Origin: Caryophanales bacterium UBA5026
GTDB lineage: Bacteria; Bacillota_I; Bacilli_A; RF39; UBA660
Length of the DNA: 34,767 bases
Direction of reading: 5' to 3'
Assembly: GCA_002416285.1 (NCBI GenBank)
Contig: DICM01000036.1
Location: 13,200 to 47,966 of the forward strand
The translations under genes were made by a program, and so were the position numbers. The notes under the pieces were generated by a model. It did no database searches, was not told the origin of the DNA, and saw only the letters and a list, made by a program, of their open reading frames with translations. Positions 7,809-14,320 of this stretch are shown one piece after another (position 1 is the stretch's first letter; each line of letters opens with the position of its first letter).

Positions 7809-8738
7809 TTAATTATCCTCTTCAAAACGATCAAACGTAATTCCCTCAATATATCCATCTTTAATATCATTGATGACAATAGATACAACTTTATCGTAAT
7901 CGATTTCGCCACCTTTAATTAAAGCGCCTCTTCTTCTACCAATCACTTCTAGAGTAATAATGATATCCTCATCTATTTCTCTAACACCATATCGTTGTTC
8001 TAATTTTTCTGGATAGTATTTTTCAAGTGATCTAAGAGCATATTCTACAACATCATATAGTGGTAAAATTTCTTCTCTTATTGCACTAAAAGCTGCTAGA
8101 TTAAGTGCACCTGTTTGATCTTCTAATTTAGGCCATAAGATACCAGGACTATCTAATAATTCTAGTTGATCATTAATACGAATCCAATCCAGATTCTTTG
8201 TTACTCCAGGCTTATTCCCAACTTCTCTCGCTTTTTTACCAGTCAAACGATTAATTAAAGTTGACTTTCCTACATTTGGAATTCCAACAATTAAAATTCT
8301 TGTTCTTCTTTCTTTTAAGCCTTTTCTTTGACGAATAAGATTCATCGGTTCCATAACTTTTTTAGTTAAATCAAAAAGGGCTTTAAAATTGGTTGTTTTT
8401 GTCAAATCAGATCCTATTGTTACATAACCCTGTTCCTCATAATAATTCATCCACTTCTTTGTTTCCTTTAGATCACAAAGATCGATTTTATTAAAGATAA
8501 GGATTCTAGGTTTCTTTCCTACTAGGTCATCTAAATCTACTATTTTAGATGATTTAGGCATTCTCGCATCAATTACTTCATATACTAAGTCAATTTGATC
8601 TAAACCTTCACGAATAAGCCTTTTCGCTTTTGCCATATGCCCCGGATACCAATTGATGTTTATTTTACTATTATTTTCTGTATTATTATCTTCTGTTTTA
8701 GCCTTTTTTCTTTGTTCTCTTTTTTGATACATACCCAT
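7809..8738 (-). CDS. rbgA: Ribosome biogenesis GTPase RbgA (YlqF)
   Basis: A 309-residue circularly permuted GTPase that acts in late 50S subunit assembly. INWYPGHMAKA (residues 28-38) is the family signature. G4 NKID lies near residue 83, G1 GIPNVGKST near 152 and G3 DSPG near 195, in the permuted order G4-G1-G3; an RNA-binding C-terminal domain follows. The start at 8738 has AAGGAGTG eight bases upstream. The usual protein begins a few residues before the INW(Y/F)PGHM motif; here about 25 extra hydrophilic residues (MYQKREQRKK and so on) precede it. Three decayed copies of this 5' end lie upstream among unrelated genes, suggesting that the N-terminal extension has been replaced repeatedly. 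Confidence 0.95.
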   Translation of the reverse strand: MGMYQKREQRKKAKTEDNNTENNSKININWYPGHMAKAKRLIREGLDQIDLVYEVIDARMPKSSKIVDLDDLVGKKPRILIFNKIDLCDLKETKKWMNYYEEQGYVTIGSDLTKTTNFKALFDLTKKVMEPMNLIRQRKGLKERRTRILIVGIPNVGKSTLINRLTGKKAREVGNKPGVTKNLDWIRINDQLELLDSPGILWPKLEDQTGALNLAAFSAIREEILPLYDVVEYALRSLEKYYPEKLEQRYGVREIDEDIIITLEVIGRRRGALIKGGEIDYDKVVSIVINDIKDGYIEGITFDRFEEDN

Positions 8739-8762
8739 AAATTTTTCACTCCTTTTACTTTT

Positions 8763-8778
8763 ACAAATTGTAATTTAT
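8763..8778. repeat. Inverted repeat site IR-1 upstream of rbgA
   Basis: ACAAATTGTAATTTAT lies between the stop of the zinc-ribbon gene and the rbgA ribosome-binding site. It belongs to the junction element family of the island (best copy at 12806-12821). Confidence 0.6.
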
Positions 8779-8781
8779 CTA

Positions 8782-9042
8782 TTAGCTATGTTTCCAACGT
8801 TTTAAAGTTGGTAATACCTTTTTACAGTATTCTCTCATTTCTTCTTTAGTCATACCTGTTTGTTCTGCAAATTGTAGACTATATTCTATATATTCTTCTA
8901 AAGTTTTAATATCATTACTAAATTTTCCATCTTTAAAACAATAGATACAGTAATCATTATTTTTACTACCATCTTGATTTATTCCAATTACTTCTTCAGT
9001 TTCTAGTGGCATACTACAACTTTGACATATTTTATTTTCCAT
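8782..9042 (-). CDS. Small zinc-ribbon protein
   Basis: An 86-residue protein with two Cys pairs, CQSC (residues 5-8) and CIYC (near 32-35), which would bind one zinc ion. A helical tail follows (ILE/YIEYSLQFAEQTGMTKEE-like segment), matching the "putative zinc ribbon" family (PF12674) as I remember it. Family members are widespread in Firmicutes and their job is unknown. The gene is the island member nearest rbgA: its stop is followed within a few bases by IR-1 and then the rbgA ribosome-binding site. The start at 9042 has AAAGGAG nine bases upstream. Confidence 0.8.
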   Translation of the reverse strand: MENKICQSCSMPLETEEVIGINQDGSKNNDYCIYCFKDGKFSNDIKTLEEYIEYSLQFAEQTGMTKEEMREYCKKVLPTLKRWKHS

Positions 9043-9107
9043 TTTTCATTTCTCCTTTTCTTATAAAAGCTTAAGTAAACTAGTCATAAAATTGCTATTA
9101 GTATAAT

Positions 9108-9123
9108 ATTAAATTTGTATTTA
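9108..9123. repeat. Degenerate junction repeat IR-2
   Basis: ATTAAATTTGTATTTA directly after the stop of the gene ending at 9125 keeps only the half AAATTTGTATT of the island junction element. Confidence 0.35.
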
Positions 9124-9124
9124 G

Positions 9125-9847
9125 CTAAAATAATCTCCTATCTCCTAGAATATTAATTCCCAATTCCTTTGCATAACTAGTTTGTTTAAATGGATTAATT
9201 TTTTGTAACTCTCCATTTCTTTTAAATAAAGATCCTGTATTTTTAAACCAAAAAGTAGTGTTGCTACTTATACATTGTTCTCTAATTGATAATACCCATT
9301 CATAATTACATTCACGTGCGAAACGACTTGTTTCGCCACCTACAGTTACATGTTCAATACCATGGAGATATTTTGACAAGTCAATAGACTCTAAAAGTGG
9401 TGCGCAAGCTATAAATCTGCGTTTAATTGGATAAGATAAAAATAATGGTAAACGATAATCTGCCATTTCTTGATTTTCTACTGTACACCCAAGATTTACA
9501 TTACCATATCCATCTCCCCAGTCATCAGGAAGTGATTCTAAAAAACGGTCAATTCTTTTAGTCAAAATCAAAAATTCTATATCTTGCCTTTGATGTATCA
9601 TTTTCCAAACTTCTTTACGCCATTCATCTGCCTCTGGAAGAAAAAAATCTGTTGCAAAACAGGTTGCAAGAATTTTTCCACCTTTAATATTATATTCACC
9701 TTTAGCATTAGTCCTTATTGGCCAATCAAATTTATCTGTTTTTTCTATTGTATTTTGACCATAACGTTTTGCATGAGGTCCATAAAAATAACAATTTCTA
9801 CAACCATCACTAATTGGATAACATCCAGTCCAAGGCTCCCAATTCAT
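9125..9847 (-). CDS. DUF5131 / phage Gp37-Gp68 family protein
   Basis: A 240-residue protein starting MNWEPWTGC, with the Cys-rich N-terminus CYPISDGCRNCY typical of the DUF5131 (phage Gp37/Gp68) family. Further family-like segments are CFATDFFLPEADEWR, FLILTKRIDRF, NLGCTVENQE and the GGE motif at HVTVGGETS. The Cys cluster resembles radical-SAM-type iron-sulfur sites, and the family has been linked with that fold, but the reaction is unknown. These genes are common in phages and mobile DNA, which fits an accessory island. The start at 9847 follows GGAGATAAAAGTT. Confidence 0.82.
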   Translation of the reverse strand: MNWEPWTGCYPISDGCRNCYFYGPHAKRYGQNTIEKTDKFDWPIRTNAKGEYNIKGGKILATCFATDFFLPEADEWRKEVWKMIHQRQDIEFLILTKRIDRFLESLPDDWGDGYGNVNLGCTVENQEMADYRLPLFLSYPIKRRFIACAPLLESIDLSKYLHGIEHVTVGGETSRFARECNYEWVLSIREQCISSNTTFWFKNTGSLFKRNGELQKINPFKQTSYAKELGINILGDRRLF

Positions 9848-9869
9848 AACTTTTATCTCCTATCCTTAC

Positions 9870-9885
9870 ACAAATTGTAATTTGC
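9870..9885. repeat. Inverted repeat site IR-3
   Basis: ACAAATTGTAATTTGC: the arms ACAAATT and AATTTGC pair with one mismatch. It sits between the stop at 9887 and the ribosome-binding site of the DUF5131 gene. Confidence 0.6.
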
Positions 9886-9886
9886 A

Positions 9887-10324
9887 TTATAGTTTTTTTA
9901 AAATGCTATCTATATCTTTTTTTATTAATGGTTTCATACTATCCTTATATTTTGAATAATCTGTTTGTTCTAGTTGATATTTAATTTTCTCTGATAATTC
10001 TGGTTTATATAAAAGAAGATAATCAATGACTGACAAACATTGTCTAACAATAGTTGGTTTATCATCATCTAATACTTTTAATAAATTATCTATTACATTT
10101 TCTATTTTATTCTTTTTATCCCATTTTGATAGTTTACATATAATTCGAAAACCACGCATTTTGACAGCTGAATTTTTATCTAATAACATATTTTGAAAAT
10201 CTTCAAAATATTGGTATAAATATTCTATTTCTTCAATACTTTTTTCTATTTCTTGAAATTTATGCCACACATCCCATTTTTCTTTATCATATAAAATATT
10301 AAAGATTTGTTCTTTATTCATCAT
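9887..10324 (-). CDS. HEAT-repeat-like protein
   Basis: About 145 residues, all helical, with repeated pairs of helices of HEAT type: LLDKNSAVKMRGFRIICKLS, then LLKVLDDDKPTIVRQCLSVI, then a third partial unit. Such solenoids bind proteins or nucleic acids; no catalytic motif is seen. I choose the ATG at 10324 (MMNKEQ), behind GGAGG. A longer frame from 10381 would begin inside the decayed rbgA copy R1 and translate repeat sequence. Related small HEAT proteins occur as single accessory genes in Firmicutes. The specific role is unknown. Confidence 0.72.
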   Translation of the reverse strand: MMNKEQIFNILYDKEKWDVWHKFQEIEKSIEEIEYLYQYFEDFQNMLLDKNSAVKMRGFRIICKLSKWDKKNKIENVIDNLLKVLDDDKPTIVRQCLSVIDYLLLYKPELSEKIKYQLEQTDYSKYKDSMKPLIKKDIDSILKKL

Positions 10325-10339
10325 ATTATAAACAACCTC

Positions 10340-10354
10340 CAAATTACTATTTAT
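10340..10354. repeat. Junction repeat, variant B (between R1 and the HEAT gene)
   Basis: CAAATTACTATTTAT (minus strand ATAAATAGTAATTTG) lies just upstream of the GGAGG of the HEAT gene. It is the second variant of the island junction element, also seen at 10959 and 13262. Confidence 0.5.
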
Positions 10355-10378
10355 CTCTTCTTTTTTAATACTTTTCCT

Positions 10379-10568
10379 CAAATATGTAATAACTCAATTT
10401 TGAAAAACGCTGATTTTATAAGGGTTTGTGAGTGTTTTTGCATATGTGCCGATATGCCAATTTATATTCATTTTACCATTGTTTTCTGCATTATTTTTAT
10501 CTTTTAATTTATCTTTTTTTCTTTGCTCTCTTTTTTGATACATATCCATAATTAATCACTCCTTTTCT
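10379..10568 (-). repeat. R1: decayed copy of the rbgA 5' end
   Basis: Read on the minus strand, this segment starts with AAAAGGAGTGA, as at rbgA. It has an open frame of 51 codons (10549 to 10394) beginning MDMYQKREQRKK and containing MNINW, against MGMYQKREQRKK and ININW in RbgA. After the Trp the match becomes noisy: CATATG, an AAAC-rich stretch, CTTAT, then CAAAATTGAGTTA against CAAATTGACTTA in rbgA. It ends near rbgA codon 55. The frame is broken, so it is not a working gene. It is the best preserved of three copies. Confidence 0.8.
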
Positions 10569-10574
10569 ATCAAT

Positions 10575-10590
10575 ATAAATTGTAATTTGT
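10575..10590. repeat. Inverted repeat site IR-4
   Basis: ATAAATTGTAATTTGT lies immediately before copy R1, in the same place relative to the AAAAGGAGTG as IR-1 has at rbgA itself. It follows the stop of the gene ending at 10596. Confidence 0.6.
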
Positions 10591-10595
10591 ATCAT

Positions 10596-10943
10596 TTAAA
10601 CAATATTTTCGCCCAAAAGAATTTTGGGCATTGTAATTAAACATCTATTCCATCGTTTATAAAATTTTTCTATACCCAATTTTGATACTTGTGCGTGAAC
10701 TTCTTTATTCTCTAAAGTCCAGTGTAAAATATAAGTTACTTTATCAACATATTTAGTTAATGCTATTGGAGGAATACCTTCCTTTACAGCATTAAAATCT
10801 TTTTGTCTATGAGTTCTTTTAATATATTTTACATCTATTACACCATTTTGCGATTTATAGAAATCTGCAACTTCTTTCATTAGTTCTTCTACTTCATCTT
10901 GTTTATTCAATTTTACTTCATAAATACAAATCTCATTAAACAT
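10596..10943 (-). CDS. Small protein, possible dimeric alpha-beta barrel (ABM-like)
   Basis: A 115-residue protein. The layout resembles the ferredoxin-like dimeric barrel of antibiotic-biosynthesis-monooxygenase-like proteins: a strand (EICIYEVKL), a helix with EVEELMKEVADFYKSQ, a strand (VIDVKYIKRTH), then YILHWTLENKEVHAQVS. The alternation and the HWTLENKE segment are suggestive, but key residues are not diagnostic. The function is unknown. It lies 23 bp after the RhuM-like gene (which has only a variant-B junction, no rbgA copy), so the two may form one unit. IR-4 follows its stop. Confidence 0.55.
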   Translation of the reverse strand: MFNEICIYEVKLNKQDEVEELMKEVADFYKSQNGVIDVKYIKRTHRQKDFNAVKEGIPPIALTKYVDKVTYILHWTLENKEVHAQVSKLGIEKFYKRWNRCLITMPKILLGENIV

Positions 10944-10958
10944 ATTATTATCTCTCCT

Positions 10959-10974
10959 ATAAATTACTATTTAT
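10959..10974. repeat. Junction repeat, variant B (RhuM-like gene end)
   Basis: ATAAATTACTATTTAT has perfect arms ATAAAT and ATTTAT. It contains the TAG stop of the gene ending at 10967 and sits just upstream of the GGAGAG of the next gene. Confidence 0.5.
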
Positions 10975-11986
10975 CTTTGTTCTCTTCCAACAATAAATCA
11001 AAATCAGATTTATATAATTTATCTTGCTTTATTCTATATTTTTCAAATTCTGTAAGTGCCTTATCACATGCTATTTCGTGAGATATCTTTCCTGCATCTT
11101 TTAATATATCTCTATCATCAGAAAGAAGATATTTATCTATTCTTGTAGACCAATCTTCCATTGTCATTGGAAGATTTCTCTTTGCCCTTGCTTCTGCTAA
11201 ATCTAGAAATGCAGATACAATTAGTTCTAATTGTTCTAATTCTTCTTTTGATAAATAATTTTTAGCAATTGTTACATCTGTTTCAACTATCTTCCCATTT
11301 GGAGAATTCTTCCATGATGTAAGACCCATATAATCTTTTTGAGAGTCTGATCTATCATAAATAATTTCAGCTGCTGTTTTTTTAGATACGGCATAATGCA
11401 TTTTATTTTGAACCTTTTTAAAAAATTTAATTGTCGTAGGTGATTTTCTATCATAGTCAATACTTGTAGAATAAATGTCTGTTATTTTTTGATAAAATCT
11501 TCTTTCAGATAATCTTATTTCTCTTATTTCAGCAAGTAAGTCATCATAATAATCTTCATCAAAGAATGTTCCGTTTTCCATTCTTTTTTTATCAATTATA
11601 TATCCCTTTTTAGAAAATTCTTTAATAATATTAGTAGCCCATCTTCTAAATTGTATAGCTCTGTCTGAATTAACTCTATATCCTACTGATATTACAACAT
11701 CCAAATTATAATATTTTGTATTTCTTTTTACTTCACGACTGCCCTCTTTTTGAACTAGTAAGAAATCCTTACTAGTTGAATTTTCTTCTAATTCAAATGA
11801 TTTGTAAATTTCTTGTAAATGCATAGTAATATTATTTCTTGTTGTATTGAATAGTTCTCCCATAGATTTTTGAGTTAACCATAAGTCACCATCTTCAAAT
11901 CTAACTTCAATTCCATTAGAATGAGTCTGCCTTTCAAATATTAAAAACTCAGCATTACTACTTCTTATTATTAAATCTTTAGACAT
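10967..11986 (-). CDS. RhuM-family protein
   Basis: A 339-residue protein of the RhuM ("virulence protein") family. The N-terminal half has the winged DNA-binding-like pattern EVRFEDGDLWLTQKSMGELF, then NITMHLQEIYKSFEL. Next come the family hallmarks TKYYNLDVVISVGYRVNS and FRRWATNIIKEFSKKGYIID. The C-terminal half is helical and charged. RhuM proteins are common on mobile islands and near toxin-antitoxin or restriction genes; their biochemical role is not settled. The start at 11986 follows GGAGATGATAATTA. It lies directly after the decayed rbgA copy R2 and ends within a variant-B junction repeat, which suggests a mobile cassette. Confidence 0.85.
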   Translation of the reverse strand: MSKDLIIRSSNAEFLIFERQTHSNGIEVRFEDGDLWLTQKSMGELFNTTRNNITMHLQEIYKSFELEENSTSKDFLLVQKEGSREVKRNTKYYNLDVVISVGYRVNSDRAIQFRRWATNIIKEFSKKGYIIDKKRMENGTFFDEDYYDDLLAEIREIRLSERRFYQKITDIYSTSIDYDRKSPTTIKFFKKVQNKMHYAVSKKTAAEIIYDRSDSQKDYMGLTSWKNSPNGKIVETDVTIAKNYLSKEELEQLELIVSAFLDLAEARAKRNLPMTMEDWSTRIDKYLLSDDRDILKDAGKISHEIACDKALTEFEKYRIKQDKLYKSDFDLLLEENKDK

Positions 11987-12013
11987 TAATTATCATCTCC
12001 TTTTCTATTAATT

Positions 12014-12152
12014 TATCAAAATATGTAATAACTCAATTTGTTAAAATCCTTATTTTATAAAGGTTTGAGTGAGTGTTTCCATATGTCTCCATTAGCCAGT
12101 TGATGTTGGTTTTATTAGTATTTTCTGTATTATTATTCATCTATTTCATCTC
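12014..12152 (-). repeat. R2: decayed copy of the rbgA 5' end
   Basis: The minus strand shows AAAGGAGATG, an open frame of 35 codons (12140 to 12033) starting MNNNTENTNKTNINW, against NNTENNSKININW in RbgA, then CATATGGAAACACTC and CAAATTGAGTTATTACATATTTTGA. The second half matches R1 and R3 more closely than it matches rbgA. Its start overlaps the last codons of the acetyltransferase gene. Confidence 0.72.
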
Positions 12153-12603
12153 CTTTTTTATTTTTTATAATTTTTTTCAAATGATATTCGATACTTCCCG
12201 GAGGAAAATCATCTAATTTCGCATATACTTCAAATCCGTTTTTCTGATAAAAGTCTTTTGCCTGAAAACTCCAAGTTTCTGTTTTAATCCCAAAACAATT
12301 TTTATCCATAGCAATTTTTTCGATATTTCTTATAATTTCACTACCTATTCCAGACATTCTAAATTTTTCATCAAGCCATAATTGATCTAAATGATACCAT
12401 CCAAACTGTATTTTGCCACTAGCACCACCTACAAAATACCCATCAACATTTACAGAAAAATTTATAATTTCTTTAAAATTATGTTTTGGGTTAGAATTGT
12501 TTTTTATAAATTCACAGTTATTCTGGTTATATTTATGTAAATTATAACCTAATTCTTTAATAAATGATTCATCCCCATTTATCGAGATTTTTATCTCATT
12601 CAT
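12133..12603 (-). CDS. GNAT-family N-acetyltransferase
   Basis: A 156-residue acetyltransferase of the GNAT fold. LDQLWLDEKFRMSGIGSEI carries the acetyl-CoA loop (R-x-x-G-I-G), and the C-terminal FYQKNGFEVYAKLDDFP is the usual strand after the last helix. The substrate is unknown. I use the ATG at 12603, behind GGTGGG; the longer form would start at a GTG inside that site. The last residues (KGDEIDE and stop) are encoded by the ribosome-binding site and start region of rbgA copy R2, so the natural C-terminus may have been altered by the junction. It lies between R3 and R2. Confidence 0.85.
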   Translation of the reverse strand: MNEIKISINGDESFIKELGYNLHKYNQNNCEFIKNNSNPKHNFKEIINFSVNVDGYFVGGASGKIQFGWYHLDQLWLDEKFRMSGIGSEIIRNIEKIAMDKNCFGIKTETWSFQAKDFYQKNGFEVYAKLDDFPPGSIEYHLKKIIKNKKGDEIDE

Positions 12604-12664
12604 ATAGTATCCCACCTAATTCTTGTTATTAAAATATACTTTTATAATTATTATTTAATAATTT

Positions 12665-12790
12665 GTCAAACATGTAATAACTTCCTTTAACAAAATTATT
12701 ATTTTATAAAGGTTGAGGGAGTGTTTCCATAAATCCGTATCTCCCAGTTGATATTTATTTGATTGTCGTTCATTAAAGTCACTCCTTTAT
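12665..12790 (-). repeat. R3: decayed copy of the rbgA 5' end
   Basis: The minus strand has AAAGGAGTGA, a 24-codon frame (12773 to 12699) starting MNDNQININW, then TTTATGGAAACACTC, CCTTTATAAAATAA and GTTATTACATGTTTGA, shared with R1 and R2. Its leader is the shortest of the three. It lies between the IR at 12806 and the acetyltransferase. Confidence 0.68.
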
Positions 12791-12805
12791 TGTTGTTATA
12801 ATCAA

Positions 12806-12821
12806 ACAAATTGTAATTTGT
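12806..12821. repeat. Inverted repeat site IR-5, best copy
   Basis: ACAAATTGTAATTTGT has perfect 7-bp arms ACAAATT and AATTTGT around GT. It lies two bases beyond the stop of the gene ending at 12823 and just before copy R3. There is no GC-rich stem or T tract, so it is not an intrinsic terminator. Confidence 0.65.
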
Positions 12822-12822
12822 A

Positions 12823-13242
12823 TTAGTTTATATCAAAACTTTCTGTTTTCAAATTACAATAATATCTACCACTTGTAGCGGTAAATTTTAAAACACAATA
12901 ATCTGGATCAGTTACCCCTTTTTCATAAAATATTTTATCGCCTTTTCTCCAAATCATATTTTTAGTTTCTTGGTCTGTTAAAACTTCCATTTTTCCTTTT
13001 AACATAACCCCAACATATTTAATTAATCCTTTATGATAAAAGTATATACTAGCACTATAATTGTTTTGATATTGTTTTACTCTCATAGATGAAGTATTAG
13101 TAGAAAAGTAAAACTCTTTTAATCCAATTCTTGTTCTTGGTTTCAACATTGCTTTTACATTAGGATAGTTTTCATTATCAATAGATCCTATAAAACTAAC
13201 TTTCTGTTTATCAATAAAGTCCTCAATTTTCTTTAAGTTCAT
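12823..13242 (-). CDS. Pyridoxamine 5'-phosphate oxidase-like flavin-binding protein
   Basis: A 139-residue split-barrel protein of the PNPOx-like (general stress protein 26-like) group. VSFIGSIDNENYPNVKAML is the first strand pair, FYFSTNTSSMRVKQYQNN the second with the usual S/T-rich phosphate-binding segment, and ASIYFYHK...YVGVMLKGKMEVL the barrel core. Such proteins bind FMN or F420; many act on unknown substrates. It is far shorter than true PdxH, so vitamin B6 synthesis is unlikely. The start at 13242 follows GAGG. IR-5 follows its stop. Confidence 0.82.
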   Translation of the reverse strand: MNLKKIEDFIDKQKVSFIGSIDNENYPNVKAMLKPRTRIGLKEFYFSTNTSSMRVKQYQNNYSASIYFYHKGLIKYVGVMLKGKMEVLTDQETKNMIWRKGDKIFYEKGVTDPDYCVLKFTATSGRYYCNLKTESFDIN

Positions 13243-13261
13243 AATACCTCATCTCTTTTCT

Positions 13262-13276
13262 AGATTACTATTTATC
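13262..13276. repeat. Junction repeat, variant B (upstream of the PNPOx-like gene)
   Basis: AGATTACTATTTATC (minus strand GATAAATAGTAATCT) matches the variant-B elements at 10340 and 10959, including an in-line GAT-AAA-TAG that would end a gene. Confidence 0.45.
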
Positions 13277-13280
13277 TTGC

Positions 13281-13409
13281 TCATATCACATATATTAATA
13301 TATCATCTTTTGCTTTTTTTGATTTCTTCTGGGCAAATTCTTTACATATTATATCACGTTGGCAGTTATTTATGAAATTGACTTTATTAATCCCTTTTTT
13401 TATATCATA
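13281..13409 (-). pseudogene. Orphan coding remnant without a start codon
   Basis: A 42-codon open frame on the minus strand reads like protein (INNCQRDIICKEF, then AQKKSKKAKDD) but has no ATG, GTG or TTG start after its upstream stop. It lies between the junction repeats at 13262 and 13411, where other junctions hold decayed rbgA 5' copies. It may be the remains of a former cassette gene. I do not recognise it. Confidence 0.3.
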
Positions 13410-13410
13410 T

Positions 13411-13427
13411 CAAATAAATATAATTTG
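13411..13427. repeat. Degenerate inverted repeat IR-6
   Basis: CAAATAAATATAATTTG has arms CAAAT and ATTTG and starts three bases beyond the stop at 13430. It is the most distal junction element of this type. Confidence 0.45.
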
Positions 13428-13429
13428 TA

Positions 13430-14044
13430 TTATATATCTAAAAATTGACTTATTTTAATTACGGTTTCTTCCAATAATTCATCTAGTTCTTCAGTGGTAT
13501 AGAAGCTTAATTTATCACTGGTATTGTTGCTTTGATTCTTCAAAAAATAAATTATAGCTGATAAGTCTTCTTTAGTTATTGAAACTCTATCTATTGCATT
13601 TAGTTTAGCAAGTACATCTTCATAATCCCCTAATTTTATATAATTAGACATATATTTATTATTATATATCTGAAATTCCTTTTGTTTTAATAACCTTTTC
13701 TCATCCTTACTCATTTTATCGAGTTTGGTATTTTGAATTTTACAATAAAAATTATTATTCCAAATGTAATCAGTATATAAATGTGTAAAATAACCTTTAA
13801 TAACTAAATTATCATTAATTTTATTTTTATATTTATTGTAAAAAGCAATATATGTTATATCTTGCATATCTTTGAAATGAGTATAATCATGTTCTAACAC
13901 TTTAGATATATTTTTGACGATATAACAATTATTAATATCGGGAAGTATATTTCCTAGTAAAAACAATTCAAAATCATTTTTGCTATACTGTATTTTTTGA
14001 TTTAATCTCTTCCCGACTTCCAAATGAATTTTCCAATTCGGCAT
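13430..14044 (-). CDS. Zinc-dependent phospholipase C-like protein
   Basis: A 204-residue helical protein starting MPNWKIHLEVGKRL. Candidate metal ligands in the usual order are His7, Asp near 34 in LLGNILPDIN, His in LEHDYTHF, and the GYFTHLYTDYIW segment (His and Asp). These resemble the S1/P1 nuclease and zinc-dependent phospholipase C-like family found as single genes in Firmicutes. No signal peptide is present, unlike secreted phospholipases. Hydrolase activity is inference. It is the distal gene of the island; a TATAAT lies about 65 bp upstream of its start at 14044. Confidence 0.65.
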   Translation of the reverse strand: MPNWKIHLEVGKRLNQKIQYSKNDFELFLLGNILPDINNCYIVKNISKVLEHDYTHFKDMQDITYIAFYNKYKNKINDNLVIKGYFTHLYTDYIWNNNFYCKIQNTKLDKMSKDEKRLLKQKEFQIYNNKYMSNYIKLGDYEDVLAKLNAIDRVSITKEDLSAIIYFLKNQSNNTSDKLSFYTTEELDELLEETVIKISQFLDI

Positions 14045-14320
14045 ACTTTACCACCCTACATTTTCTTATATTGTTTACTATTTTTGCTTTTAAAATTAAA
14101 CAATTATATTTAATATTATATCATAGAATTGTACCTTTCCAGGGACTTAACTGCAGAATTAAATGTATCTTTACGTCAAAAACTGATGCTGATATTTTCA
14201 TTTTCTTCTTCGCTAAATTTAATTGATTATAAATAATAAAAACACAATGCTATTCTGTATTGTGTTTTCTAATATATAATATTGTCTCTATAAAATCTTA
14301 CCGATCAATTTCTATATTTT
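14045..14320. other. Intergenic region at the distal end of the island
   Basis: About 275 bp without a convincing gene. It holds the terminator of the next gene (14239-14268) and a GATATAATA -10-like box for the gene at 14044. On the minus strand near 14080 there is an AAATAGTAAACAATATA stretch weakly like the variant-B junction repeat. I found no rbgA 5' copy here. Confidence 0.4.
14239..14268 (-). terminator. Intrinsic terminator after the large coiled-coil gene
   Basis: AAAACACAAT (14239-14248) pairs with ATTGTGTTTT (14259-14268) around a 10-base loop; a T-rich stretch follows on the minus strand. Confidence 0.7.

Noticed and set aside
10394..10549. R1 as a functional small gene of 51 codons
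   Set aside because: It has a ribosome-binding site and start, but the second half is a frame-broken match to rbgA and the equivalent frames in R2 and R3 have different lengths. It is best read as a relic, though translation of a short peptide is not excluded.
8763..13427. Integron-type attC sites or a CRISPR array in the island
   Set aside because: The junction repeats are short, AT-only and lack attC R-box/L-box pairs; spacing is that of genes, not of 30-40 bp spacers. No integron integrase or cas gene is seen.
8763..13427. Junction repeats as intrinsic terminators
   Set aside because: The arms are almost purely A/T, with no GC stem and no T tract after them, and they lie directly before ribosome-binding sites.
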